From assembly GCA_965223405.1 (NCBI GenBank), contig CBDCWO010000006.1:930001-994000 (forward strand): 64,000 bases of DNA, given 5' to 3'. The notes below the pieces were generated by a model that worked only from the letters and a program-made list of their open reading frames with translations, did no database searches and was not told where the DNA came from. The position numbers and the translations under genes were made by a program. The DNA is from CBDCWO01 sp965223405 (GTDB taxonomy: Bacteria; Bacteroidota; Bacteroidia; Chitinophagales; Saprospiraceae). This document shows positions 8,714 through 16,822 of this stretch, piece after piece; position 1 is the stretch's first letter, and every line of letters starts with the position of its first letter.

Positions 8714-8745
8714 CAAATATAAAGGAAATTGCAAAAACTTATGAA
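8714..8745 (-). promoter_or_regulatory. Candidate Bacteroidota promoter of the trp operon
   Basis: Minus strand TATATTTG (8721-8714) fits the -7 consensus TAnnTTTG. TTC at 8745-8743, 21 nt upstream, is one base off the -33 TTG. It would start transcription near 8708, only a few bases before the leader peptide ATG. Confidence 0.55.
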
Positions 8746-8822
8746 TTATGAATAAAGAATTAAATTTTATGAAATCTGAACAACTTGTTGATTTTGATTT
8801 ATTGTTGTTGTAGATTGTCATC

Positions 8823-10559
8823 ATGACAGCTATTAACAACTTTCCCAAGATTAGATTTTCTCCAACAAAATACTCCTATGATCTCGAGGCCAAATTGCAA
8901 CATCTTGATATCCTTTGGGGATTGGAAGATGAAGAAGAAATCTTTGAAATCGTTAACCAGCATCCTGACATTGCGGAATGCCAGTTGGCTTTAGCCACTT
9001 TTTATGGTGACCTGAAGAAGCCGCTTAAATATTATACTACCCTTGAAAAAGCCTTGGTTTCCCACCCTAATCATATAGCAGTAAAAGCCGAGTATGCTCG
9101 GGCTTATTATTTTGATTATACTAATAAATCACACAGAGAAGGATTCGAAAAACTTTTTGCTACGGAAATCGATTGTCTTATCAATGATAAAATGCTACCG
9201 ACCATCATTTCTGATTCAGAGTTGAGGATATTATTGATCACTTTGAATGAATTTTTTATTGCAACCAATCAAAAAGAAAACTACCATAAAATTTTTAGAA
9301 CTGCAGTCGCTATTGAACAAGATGAGTTGACCGAAATGATTGCCTTTGCCATACGGGGAAAGGACATGCCGTTTGAAGGAATAGATGTAGATCTCCAGGT
9401 CGATATTGAAACTTGGGCGGCCCAGGTGTTTGGACAGTTAATGAAACATCAAGTCAATAACCGGCCATACTATGATCTCTTTTACTCATTGTTAAATAAA
9501 CCGGCAATAGAGATCACAGAGTCGGATATAGCTAAAATATCCGGCTTAGATGACAATGCAAACATCACACATGATATTATCTGGCTTTTGTCAGAAGGAT
9601 TGATCAGAACCACTAAGTCAATAGGTGAGTGTAATCAAGATTATTTTCTCAATGGACTTTATGTCTGTGGCCATTACAATCTGACCGAATTAAATAGACT
9701 ATTTCTGGCTTTCTTAACCGGTATGCCTGAACAAATTGTTGATCGAATTCTGGGTGATATTGGTTACGAGATAATTGGTGCTCCCTTACAAAAATTGGGT
9801 AAGACTAATCTCGATGGATTCCTTGAGATGTTCACCTTTACAGAAAAAGATCTATATGATGAGGTGGACTTCGATGAATTTTATGATCTTGATGACTCAA
9901 AAATTGACAACAATTACTGGTATATTAAATCCGTGGTTTTGGAAACACTTGGAGCTATCGCCGCTATCGATGATTCAAAGCAAAGCCAGGCGAAGTTATT
10001 GATGCGAACGCTTTGGAACCATTATTCTGAACACGACCATGAAATGCTTGGGTGGACCATGCATACAATTACACAATTTCATATCGAAGGTTTTGAACAA
10101 GATATTGAAAAAGCATTCGAAGAAGACAAAATTGATATTCGTATTCACGGTGATTTTGCTGATTATATTAATGATAAAGACGAGGACTTTCTTTACACCG
10201 TACATCGCCCCTTTGAGGACTACTCAGATGTCTCAATTTATTATCAATATTTAGCCCAAGGTATTGAAAAAGTCTCCTCACATGTAGAAAATGAGTCAGC
10301 CGACATAGAAGAACAGATTGATTCAATCATAAAAAGAGCTCATGTTAAGAATAAGCAAAATAGGTTGATGATGAAAGATTTCGAAGAGGACAATGATTTT
10401 ATTCTTTATTCAAATGAAGATGAGGATGACGATCTAGTACAGTCAATATCGGAGCCCCTTAGAAGAAATCAACCGAAAATTGGCAGAAATGATCCTTGTC
10501 CCTGTGGCAGTGGAAAAAAATATAAGAAATGCTGCTTGTCTAAAAGAGTCGATAGGTAA
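8823..10559 (+). CDS. SEC-C motif protein with long alpha-helical N-terminus
   Basis: A 578-residue acidic protein with no signal peptide or membrane segment. The last 25 residues form a SEC-C zinc-binding motif (IGRNDPCPCGSGKKYKKCC), the same element that ends SecA, where it binds zinc and helps contact SecB or ribosomes. The first 130 or so residues look TPR-like (PDIAECQLALATFYGD and following helices). The middle has acidic clusters (DLYDEVDFDEFYDLDD) and no motif I recognise. It is divergent from the trp operon and has its own transcript. The SEC-C call is firm; the function is unknown. Confidence 0.8.
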   Translation: MTAINNFPKIRFSPTKYSYDLEAKLQHLDILWGLEDEEEIFEIVNQHPDIAECQLALATFYGDLKKPLKYYTTLEKALVSHPNHIAVKAEYARAYYFDYTNKSHREGFEKLFATEIDCLINDKMLPTIISDSELRILLITLNEFFIATNQKENYHKIFRTAVAIEQDELTEMIAFAIRGKDMPFEGIDVDLQVDIETWAAQVFGQLMKHQVNNRPYYDLFYSLLNKPAIEITESDIAKISGLDDNANITHDIIWLLSEGLIRTTKSIGECNQDYFLNGLYVCGHYNLTELNRLFLAFLTGMPEQIVDRILGDIGYEIIGAPLQKLGKTNLDGFLEMFTFTEKDLYDEVDFDEFYDLDDSKIDNNYWYIKSVVLETLGAIAAIDDSKQSQAKLLMRTLWNHYSEHDHEMLGWTMHTITQFHIEGFEQDIEKAFEEDKIDIRIHGDFADYINDKDEDFLYTVHRPFEDYSDVSIYYQYLAQGIEKVSSHVENESADIEEQIDSIIKRAHVKNKQNRLMMKDFEEDNDFILYSNEDEDDDLVQSISEPLRRNQPKIGRNDPCPCGSGKKYKKCCLSKRVDR

Positions 10560-10983
10560 TTTGGAAGTTATTTATTGATTCAGTTTGAATGGTTGTGCTC
10601 ATAATTCAAATACACTATTTGCCTAAGGTCTAGCACAAAACCTTAACAAAGGTAGCCTGAAATCAATAAGTATTGGCAAGATCAAGGCGCTATTTTAATA
10701 CCTATAAAAATTTTGTTTATACCCTGGTAAAGGAACAAGAGCAGTCTTTGATTTTTACCTATGATGTAGACCCAGGAGTAATTAAGAAGTTTATCGTGGC
10801 GGCAGAAAAATATTTTGGAAATAAAAGATTAACCGGTATTCGATATGGACTATTAGTACGTCTACAAAATTTCAAACAAAGTCTGATAATTTATATTTTC
10901 GTTAAGTAATATATCCGAAACTGATACTTCATCAAAGAGTTCATTCCATGGTTCATCGACCTGTTGATGTTCACACCTAGTCG
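10560..10983. other. Intergenic stretch between SEC-C and pabC genes
   Basis: About 420 bases without a confident gene. It holds two weak overlapping candidates: a plus-strand frame (10673-10909) and a minus-strand 41-codon frame starting at a TTG overlapping the pabC stop and ending near 10870. No terminator or RNA gene is evident. It may be gene debris. Confidence 0.4.
10673..10909 (+). CDS. Hypothetical small protein (doubtful)
   Basis: A 78-codon frame from a TTG start. It reads as a plausible basic protein (NFVYTLVKEQEQSLIFTYDVD, then a Lys/Arg-rich helix), but I recognise no family, there is no clear ribosome binding site, and a minus-strand frame overlaps its end. It could be a remnant of a larger gene. 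Listed only because the stretch is otherwise empty. Confidence 0.2.
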   Translation: MARSRRYFNTYKNFVYTLVKEQEQSLIFTYDVDPGVIKKFIVAAEKYFGNKRLTGIRYGLLVRLQNFKQSLIIYIFVK

Positions 10984-11586
10984 TCAAATCGAAATATTTT
11001 TAACTTCAATAACCCCGCGATCCAAATGATCGCTCATTGCATTGATTAAAGCCACATATTGGTAATTGTAAAGATCTTCTGGTCTGATCTGGGCCTCTTT
11101 GATTTTCTTTTCAAACAATAATCTATTTCTGCAGGTCCCTTGGAGCAATGGATTTTTAGGCGTATACCAATGATGACCATCATAAAATACCACATTGGAA
11201 AAGGAGGTATCTGTGATCATTCCATCCCTGACGATCAGAATCTCATCACATGAGCTGCGCTGAGCAAATAGTCTTTCAATCTTGGACCGGTCACAGTATT
11301 TCAAATCGTAAGAAATCGAATTGTCCTGTACCAACTTCAGTGTTTTGACTTTACGGTGGATATAAGGTAAAATCTCAATCTGAAAGGAGGTATCATTGTA
11401 CAAAAAACGCAATTTAAAGAGTTTATGGGAACTGATATGTTTGGGTACACAAATTAAATTTCGCAGATCGATCTCAGGACTAAATCCATAATGCACCTGG
11501 TAGGATCTTTCAAATCTTTGCTGATGCCACGGCAAATGTTTTACCTGCCGGTCGATTACTTTGATGCTTTCAAATAATGGGTACAT
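10984..11586 (-). CDS. pabC: Aminodeoxychorismate lyase-like class IV aminotransferase
   Basis: Fold type IV PLP enzyme, expected to release p-aminobenzoate and pyruvate from aminodeoxychorismate. The PLP lysine is probably Lys96 in LKYCDR, and the DEILIVRDGMITDTSFSNVVFYD segment is the cofactor-binding region of the family. At 200 residues it is shorter than the usual 260-290, with an abbreviated N-terminal domain. Function is inferred from the two genes upstream (pabA, pabB); its start overlaps pabB by 17 bases. Confidence 0.8.
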   Translation of the reverse strand: MYPLFESIKVIDRQVKHLPWHQQRFERSYQVHYGFSPEIDLRNLICVPKHISSHKLFKLRFLYNDTSFQIEILPYIHRKVKTLKLVQDNSISYDLKYCDRSKIERLFAQRSSCDEILIVRDGMITDTSFSNVVFYDGHHWYTPKNPLLQGTCRNRLLFEKKIKEAQIRPEDLYNYQYVALINAMSDHLDRGVIEVKNISI

Positions 11587-12541
11587 ACACTTTAGCTAGT
11601 AGTTCTTGAAATTCTTCTTCAGCATCACTCAGGGCGGTAATTCCTCCACCACTGCGAAATAGAAAACCCTCTTGAGTCTTTTCTATATACCGTATCATCA
11701 CTGCACTATCCAGGTTGCTCCCATCGAAGCAGCCAAAAATTCCGGTATAATATCCCCTTTTTCCACTTTCTACTTCATGTATGATTTCGATGGTTTTTTT
11801 CTTAGGTGCTCCGCTTATTGATCCGGCCGGCAACAACTTGATAATTATATTACCCAACTGATCCTTCCAATCATCCGGTAAAGTCCCCGTAATAGTAGAG
11901 CTTACCTGTAACAATTCGCCTTGATGGGTTTTAATGCGCGATAAATGTCTAAAATTGTGTACTTCGACTTGATTGGATACCATGGACAGATCGTTGCGAA
12001 TGAGATCTACAATGGTATTGTGTTCCCATTTCTCTTTGTTATTTTGCAGGATAGCTACTTCCGCATTGGGCACACTAGCATCTATGGTACCTTTCATAGG
12101 AAATGAATATATTTTTCCATTGCTAATCTTAACAAAACATTCCGGTGAGAACACGGTAAATTCAGGATGATACAACTTATAAGGTGCCTCGGCAAAATGA
12201 AAAATGTCCTCTAATTCCAAATTAATGGAAAGCGGAGTAGGAAAAGTTAAATTTAATAGATACGTGTTTCCCCTATGTATGTGTTGTTGTACCAATTCAA
12301 AAGCCTCAAGATAATGATCTTTATTCATTGGGCTGGTATCTACACTAAGCGATCGCGGATGGGGCTTATCTTGAATACAATAATTGCGGATACCGTTAAT
12401 ATCGAAGCGAATTCCGTGCTGGTTGAGATCACTAAATTTGCAGATGATAGGCTTTTCCATTTCAAAGTCAATTAAGAATAAAAATGGACATCCGATCCGT
12501 GAGAGATTGTTAACTCTGTCGATAAAATCCTGGCCAGCCAT
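11570..12541 (-). CDS. pabB: Aminodeoxychorismate synthase component I
   Basis: Chorismate-utilising enzyme of the folate branch, 323 residues, lacking most of the N-terminal domain found in TrpE. The motif FPMKGT at 147-152 has the Lys (Lys150) that marks PabB in place of the Ala of TrpE's PIAGT. VDLIRNDL, LPAGSISGAPK and the RSGGGI end motif are present. The tryptophan-binding LLES motif of TrpE is absent. It starts one base after the PabA stop codon and overlaps pabC, giving a compact pabA-pabB-pabC operon for p-aminobenzoate. Confidence 0.9.
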   Translation of the reverse strand: MAGQDFIDRVNNLSRIGCPFLFLIDFEMEKPIICKFSDLNQHGIRFDINGIRNYCIQDKPHPRSLSVDTSPMNKDHYLEAFELVQQHIHRGNTYLLNLTFPTPLSINLELEDIFHFAEAPYKLYHPEFTVFSPECFVKISNGKIYSFPMKGTIDASVPNAEVAILQNNKEKWEHNTIVDLIRNDLSMVSNQVEVHNFRHLSRIKTHQGELLQVSSTITGTLPDDWKDQLGNIIIKLLPAGSISGAPKKKTIEIIHEVESGKRGYYTGIFGCFDGSNLDSAVMIRYIEKTQEGFLFRSGGGITALSDAEEEFQELLAKVYVPII

Positions 12542-12542
12542 A

Positions 12543-13109
12543 TTAAGAATAAATGAAGTTTTTCATTATTTCAAATCCATTTATGGTTATGAAGGATTCG
12601 GGGTGAAACTGAATACCGTGAAGATCCAACGTTCGATGGGAAATAGACATGATCAGGCCGGAAAGGGAAGCACCCGTAATTTCCAGTTCCACTGGAAATC
12701 CTTGATCGCTGATTACCCAGGAATGATACAATCCTACTGTGATACTGCCGGGAAGATTTTGATACAATTTTGTTTTGTTATTAATGTTTATTTGCAATTC
12801 CTGTCCATGACACACCGTTGGAAGATTTATCAGTTGAGCTCCAAAATAATTACAAAGAACCTGGTGCCCGAGACAAATGCCCAAGATGGATTTTTTCGAT
12901 TGATATTCATCCAGAAATGATGTTAAATAGGGATATTCATTGACATGTCCTGGTCCTGGTGAGAAAATCACTTTATCAAACCGATCAATTTTTGAATTAT
13001 TTAAGTGATCATAATTGACAACCGCAACATTCAGACCCTCCATCTTTCTCAATAATTCCAAAATATTGTAGGTAAATGAGTCATGATTATCTACAATTAA
13101 TATCTCCAT
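12543..13109 (-). CDS. pabA: Aminodeoxychorismate synthase component II (glutamine amidotransferase)
   Basis: Class I amidotransferase paralogous to TrpG. VDNHDSFTYN at the N-terminus, the FSPGPG loop, the nucleophile Cys in LGICLGHQ and FHPESF at the C-terminus are all visible. I chose the ATG at 13109 because it aligns with the TrpG start; in-frame ATGs at 13115 and 13133 would add 2 or 8 residues. It supplies ammonia to the adjacent PabB. The context (no trp genes next to it) separates it from TrpG. Confidence 0.9.
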   Translation of the reverse strand: MEILIVDNHDSFTYNILELLRKMEGLNVAVVNYDHLNNSKIDRFDKVIFSPGPGHVNEYPYLTSFLDEYQSKKSILGICLGHQVLCNYFGAQLINLPTVCHGQELQININNKTKLYQNLPGSITVGLYHSWVISDQGFPVELEITGASLSGLIMSISHRTLDLHGIQFHPESFITINGFEIMKNFIYS

Positions 13110-13188
13110 AGGCATTGAAAAATGAATGCTCAATAAGTTTAAATCCTAAATTATGATTTGATTAAAATGATTGCAACATCATTAAGCT

Positions 13189-14214
13189 CTACATAATTCC
13201 CATAAATTCGCTTGAATGTAATAAATGATAGGCCATTTCCTTTAATAATTCTTCTTGTTTAAGGCTACTATTTTTTACTCCTTTTCCTCTAAGATCATAT
13301 TCAGCCAATATGTGAATGCATTGTTCCACATCGGTAAGGTGGTAATTTCTTGCTGCTAAATGATACTCTTTCATAAAAAATGGAGATCTAATACCCATCA
13401 AATGCATCTTTGCCGAATCCGAAAGATTTTTATTCTCCAGGTAGAGCAATAATTTACTGTAAAAATTAAATAAAACAGAGATTATCATGACCAATGGGTG
13501 ATCTTTGATATTTTGGGTAAAGTGTTGGATGATCTTCATCGTTTGTTGTCTGTTCTTACCCGCCAGTGCCCGTTGCAACTCAAAGACATTATAGTCTTTG
13601 CTTATACCAATATTTCTCTCAATGGTCGCCGGGGTTATTCTTTCTTTTTCCTTAAGATTTATGGTTAATTTATTGATTTCATTTTGAATCTTACTAAGAT
13701 CAGTACCTAAATAGTCGGTTATCATTTGCAAAGCGGCCGGTTCAATTTCATATCCCAATGAATGAACTTCATGGGCAACCCAATCCGGGATCTGATTTTC
13801 ATATAACTTCTTAGATTCCATAACCACCGCATGTTTCTTCACTACTTTGCCAAGACTAGTTCGACTATCCAATTTCTTATGTTTATGGCATAATACCAAT
13901 ATGGAAGATGGAAAAGGTTTTTGAATATAATCCGTCAATTTAGATAGGGATCTCATTTCTTGCGCTTCCTTGACAATCACTACTTGGTATTGAGACATCA
14001 TTGGCATCCTTGAGACATAATCCAATACAGTCTGAGCATCTGTTTCCTTTCCAAACAAAATAGCCTGATTAAAATCTTTTTCACTTTCGGACAAAACATT
14101 TTCAGCAATATAATTGGATATCAAATCAATAAAATAGGGCTCGTCACCATGTAAGAAATATACAGGTTGGTACTTCTGTGCTTTCAGATCCGTTAATATT
14201 TGAGCATAATTCAT
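13189..14214 (-). CDS. holA: DNA polymerase III subunit delta
   Basis: Clamp-loader subunit that opens the sliding clamp. N-terminus MNYAQILTDLKAQKYQPVYFLHGDEPYFID is characteristic in its PVYFLHGDEPYFI core. The VKEAQEM and CHKHKKLDSR segments and the C-terminal helical collar domain follow. I start at the ATG at 14214, which matches family starts. An ATG nine codons upstream (14241) is also open and would overlap the PDZ gene by 14 bases. Confidence 0.9.
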   Translation of the reverse strand: MNYAQILTDLKAQKYQPVYFLHGDEPYFIDLISNYIAENVLSESEKDFNQAILFGKETDAQTVLDYVSRMPMMSQYQVVIVKEAQEMRSLSKLTDYIQKPFPSSILVLCHKHKKLDSRTSLGKVVKKHAVVMESKKLYENQIPDWVAHEVHSLGYEIEPAALQMITDYLGTDLSKIQNEINKLTINLKEKERITPATIERNIGISKDYNVFELQRALAGKNRQQTMKIIQHFTQNIKDHPLVMIISVLFNFYSKLLLYLENKNLSDSAKMHLMGIRSPFFMKEYHLAARNYHLTDVEQCIHILAEYDLRGKGVKNSSLKQEELLKEMAYHLLHSSEFMGIM

Positions 14215-14227
14215 AGCTGGAATGATT

Positions 14228-14524
14228 TTATTCCGGTTCAAAGATTACTTTGCGATATAGTTTTCGCGTCAAGGTACCTCCTTGATGAGTAGTCTGTAAA
14301 ATTAGTTTTTTATTTCTTTTCATGATGTTTCGAATCAACTTCAAGCTTACACATGGATCATGATCATTAATTCCAACACCATTGACATGAATAGTCTCTT
14401 CACCTGGAACCATCCCTTGATCTAAGGCTTCTATATTTTCATATACACCTCCGACAACCAGATTTCCGTCATCAAGAAATAATTTAAATCCATAATCCTC
14501 AAATCTATTGCGTTTCATTGTCAT
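14228..14524 (-). CDS. Small orphan PDZ-domain protein
   Basis: A 98-residue protein that is essentially one PDZ-like domain: YGFKLFLDDGNLVVGGVYEN, then ALDQGMVPGEETIHVNGVGI and a basic terminal strand pair. This pattern resembles the C-terminal PDZ domain that follows retropepsin-like aspartic protease domains in Bacteroidota. No protease domain or signal peptide precedes it, and the next gene upstream is divergent, so it is either a free-standing PDZ protein or the leftover of a truncated protease. It lies 14 bases before holA. Confidence 0.6.
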   Translation of the reverse strand: MTMKRNRFEDYGFKLFLDDGNLVVGGVYENIEALDQGMVPGEETIHVNGVGINDHDPCVSLKLIRNIMKRNKKLILQTTHQGGTLTRKLYRKVIFEPE

Positions 14525-14603
14525 TACCTATCCCTAACGAAATTGTAAAAATAGAAATTTAATGATCTCTTAGATTAGGACCTTATTATGTACCTTAGCC
14601 GGC

Positions 14604-15380
14604 ATGAAAAAACCATTGATACTGGTAACCAATGATGACGGCATGTTTGCACCAGGTATCAAGGCTTTGGTGTCCATAGTCAAACCTTTAGGTGAAATAG
14701 TAATCGTCGCACCTAATTCGCCGCAATCAGGCAAAGGACATGCAGTTACCCTTGAAGAACCTTTACGATTAAATTCAGTTGACGTTTTTTCGGGGATTAA
14801 GGCCTACGAATGTTCCGGAACTCCCGTGGATTGCGTAAAGCTTGCCAAAAACATTATCCTGAAAGGGCGTGAAATAGATCTTTGTGTTTCGGGAATAAAC
14901 CATGGCTCAAATGCCTCTATTAACATTTTGTATTCAGGTACTATGTCCGCAGCAATGGAAGCTAGTCTCGAAGGTATTAATAGCATCGGCTTTTCTTTAT
15001 TGGATTACTCTTTTGAGGCTGATTTTAAGCCCAGTTTGCCTTATGTAAGCCATATAATTGAACATGTAATTACCTATGGCATCCCTCATTCCAAATTACT
15101 CAATGTGAATATTCCCAATCTACCATCGGAAAAAATAAAGGGTATCAAGGTATGCCGTCAGGCTGAAGGTAGATGGATCGAGGAATTTGTAGAATCCGTC
15201 GATCCCAGAGGACAAAAATATTATTGGATGACCGGTCAATTTGAAATATTTGACAATGGAAAAGATACCGACATAATATCCCTGGAAAATGGATATATTT
15301 CCGTCGTACCTTCCGGTCATGATCTGACTACCTATGAATCATTAGAACCTTTGCAGGAAATAGAAAATATACCATCATGA
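14604..15380 (+). CDS. surE: 5'/3'-nucleotidase SurE
   Basis: Metal-dependent survival nucleotidase that removes phosphate from nucleoside monophosphates. The metal-binding pair DD is seen in LVTNDDGMFAPGI at the N-terminus. APNSPQSGKGHAVT, GTPVDCVKLA, SGINHGSNAS and YSGTMSAAMEA are all family motifs. 258 residues is normal. It overlaps the next gene by 4 bases and opens a surE-membrane protein-lpxB-methyltransferase operon. Confidence 0.95.
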   Translation: MKKPLILVTNDDGMFAPGIKALVSIVKPLGEIVIVAPNSPQSGKGHAVTLEEPLRLNSVDVFSGIKAYECSGTPVDCVKLAKNIILKGREIDLCVSGINHGSNASINILYSGTMSAAMEASLEGINSIGFSLLDYSFEADFKPSLPYVSHIIEHVITYGIPHSKLLNVNIPNLPSEKIKGIKVCRQAEGRWIEEFVESVDPRGQKYYWMTGQFEIFDNGKDTDIISLENGYISVVPSGHDLTTYESLEPLQEIENIPS

Positions 15381-15685
15381 ATCTATTCAGACGTAATCAT
15401 CTGATCTACGGATTGGTTTTAGGAATCTGCCTACCCATAGCAATGTATGGCATATTGCTTACACTGTATGACTTTCTGGAAAGTCAGGAATTACTAGCAA
15501 GAGGTACATTCTCTCCTTCTTTTAGATCGCGCACTTTGTCGCTGATTTCCATCTGTGCTAATCTCTTTTTGGTAAACAGGTTCATGAGAACGTATGCTAC
15601 AAAATCCATGCGCGGTGTAGTTTTTGCGACGATTGTACTGGCCTTGTGTTGGGTTGGTTACTACAGCTATTATTTATTGAGCTAA
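15377..15685 (+). CDS. Small membrane protein between surE and lpxB
   Basis: 102 residues with three likely membrane helices (about 10-31, 50-65 and 81-100). The ATG overlaps the end of surE by 4 bases and the stop lies 12 bases before lpxB, so it is co-transcribed. I do not recognise a named family. Its position, linked to lipid A synthesis, suggests an inner-membrane envelope function, but that is inference from context only. Confidence 0.7.
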   Translation: MNLFRRNHLIYGLVLGICLPIAMYGILLTLYDFLESQELLARGTFSPSFRSRTLSLISICANLFLVNRFMRTYATKSMRGVVFATIVLALCWVGYYSYYLLS

Positions 15686-15697
15686 TTTTCCGAAATC

Positions 15698-16822
15698 ATG
15701 GCCAGGTATTATATAATAGCCGGTGAATCATCGGGGGATCTTCACGGCAGCAATTTAATCCGAGCAATTTTTCGCTTAGATCCTGCAGGTGAAATTCGTG
15801 CCTGGGGAGGTGATAAAATGATAACCGCAGGAGCTAAGGTTGTAAAACATTATCGCGATTTGGCGTTTATGGGTTTTGTAGAGGTAGTGGCAAATTTGAA
15901 TACAATTCTTAAAAATTTAAGGTTTTGCAAAAAAGATATTCTTGCTTTTCGGCCCGACGCTCTCATATTAGTTGATTATCCGGGATTCAATTTGAGAATT
16001 GCCAAATGGGCAAAAACTAAAGGAATACCTGTCTATTATTACATATCTCCGCAAGTCTGGGCGTGGAAAAGCAAACGGGTTTTTACCATCAGAGACACCG
16101 TACAAAAGATGTTATGTATTCTCCCGTTTGAAAAAGACTTTTACGCAAAATATCAGATTGAAGTAGAATATGTTGGACATCCTCTCCTTGAAGCTATAGA
16201 TGAGTCGGGGAATATGATCCAGCGCATATCTTCCGGGAAACCGATTATTGCCTTACTCCCCGGTAGTCGTAAGCAGGAGGTAGAAAAACTGTTAAATGTC
16301 ATGCTGGATATGGTTCCATTATTCCCAAATTACCAGTTTGTTATTGCCGGTGTTTCACACTTACCAAGAGAAATTTATCACCAATGTATAGCCGCGAAAA
16401 GTTTAGAATCCGAATGCCTGCTATTATTTGATCAGACCTATGAGATTTTAAAATCTGCCTACGCCGCTTGCGTGACCTCTGGCACAGCTACTTTGGAAAC
16501 CGCCTTATTCCAAGTACCTCAAGTAGTGTGTTACCGGGGTAGTAAACTATCCTACCTGATTGCCAAAAAATTAATTAATATCGAATATATTTCCCTGGTT
16601 AATTTAATCTTGGACCAACCAGTAGTAACTGAATTGATCCAAAAAGATTTCACCCAAGCCAAGTTGCAGATAGAACTATCTAAAATACTTGATAAGAACT
16701 CAAGAGCAAAAATAATTACTGCTTATCAAAGGCTCCGGACTATTCTGCATAGCAATGGAACGGCTTCAGAAAATACGGCACGTTTAATAATATCAGATAC
16801 ATCATCTGCTCATGGACGGTAA
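15698..16822 (+). CDS. lpxB: Lipid-A-disaccharide synthase
   Basis: Joins UDP-diacylglucosamine and lipid X to form the lipid A disaccharide at the inner membrane. 374 residues. GESSGDLHGSNLI at the N-terminus, YYISPQVWAWK, LLPGSRKQEV and SGTATLETALF are the family motifs of this GT-B enzyme (GT19). Its presence supports an outer membrane with lipid A. The last bases overlap the methyltransferase gene by 11. Confidence 0.95.
   Translation: MARYYIIAGESSGDLHGSNLIRAIFRLDPAGEIRAWGGDKMITAGAKVVKHYRDLAFMGFVEVVANLNTILKNLRFCKKDILAFRPDALILVDYPGFNLRIAKWAKTKGIPVYYYISPQVWAWKSKRVFTIRDTVQKMLCILPFEKDFYAKYQIEVEYVGHPLLEAIDESGNMIQRISSGKPIIALLPGSRKQEVEKLLNVMLDMVPLFPNYQFVIAGVSHLPREIYHQCIAAKSLESECLLLFDQTYEILKSAYAACVTSGTATLETALFQVPQVVCYRGSKLSYLIAKKLINIEYISLVNLILDQPVVTELIQKDFTQAKLQIELSKILDKNSRAKIITAYQRLRTILHSNGTASENTARLIISDTSSAHGR

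Noticed and set aside
8705..8848. Longer 71-codon version of the trp leader ORF
   Set aside because: The upstream part lies before the predicted promoter and into the divergent gene start; only the last 21-23 codons would be transcribed from it.
12384..12920. 178-codon plus-strand frame over the pabA/pabB junction
   Set aside because: It runs antisense to two well-identified overlapping enzymes and shows no protein features.
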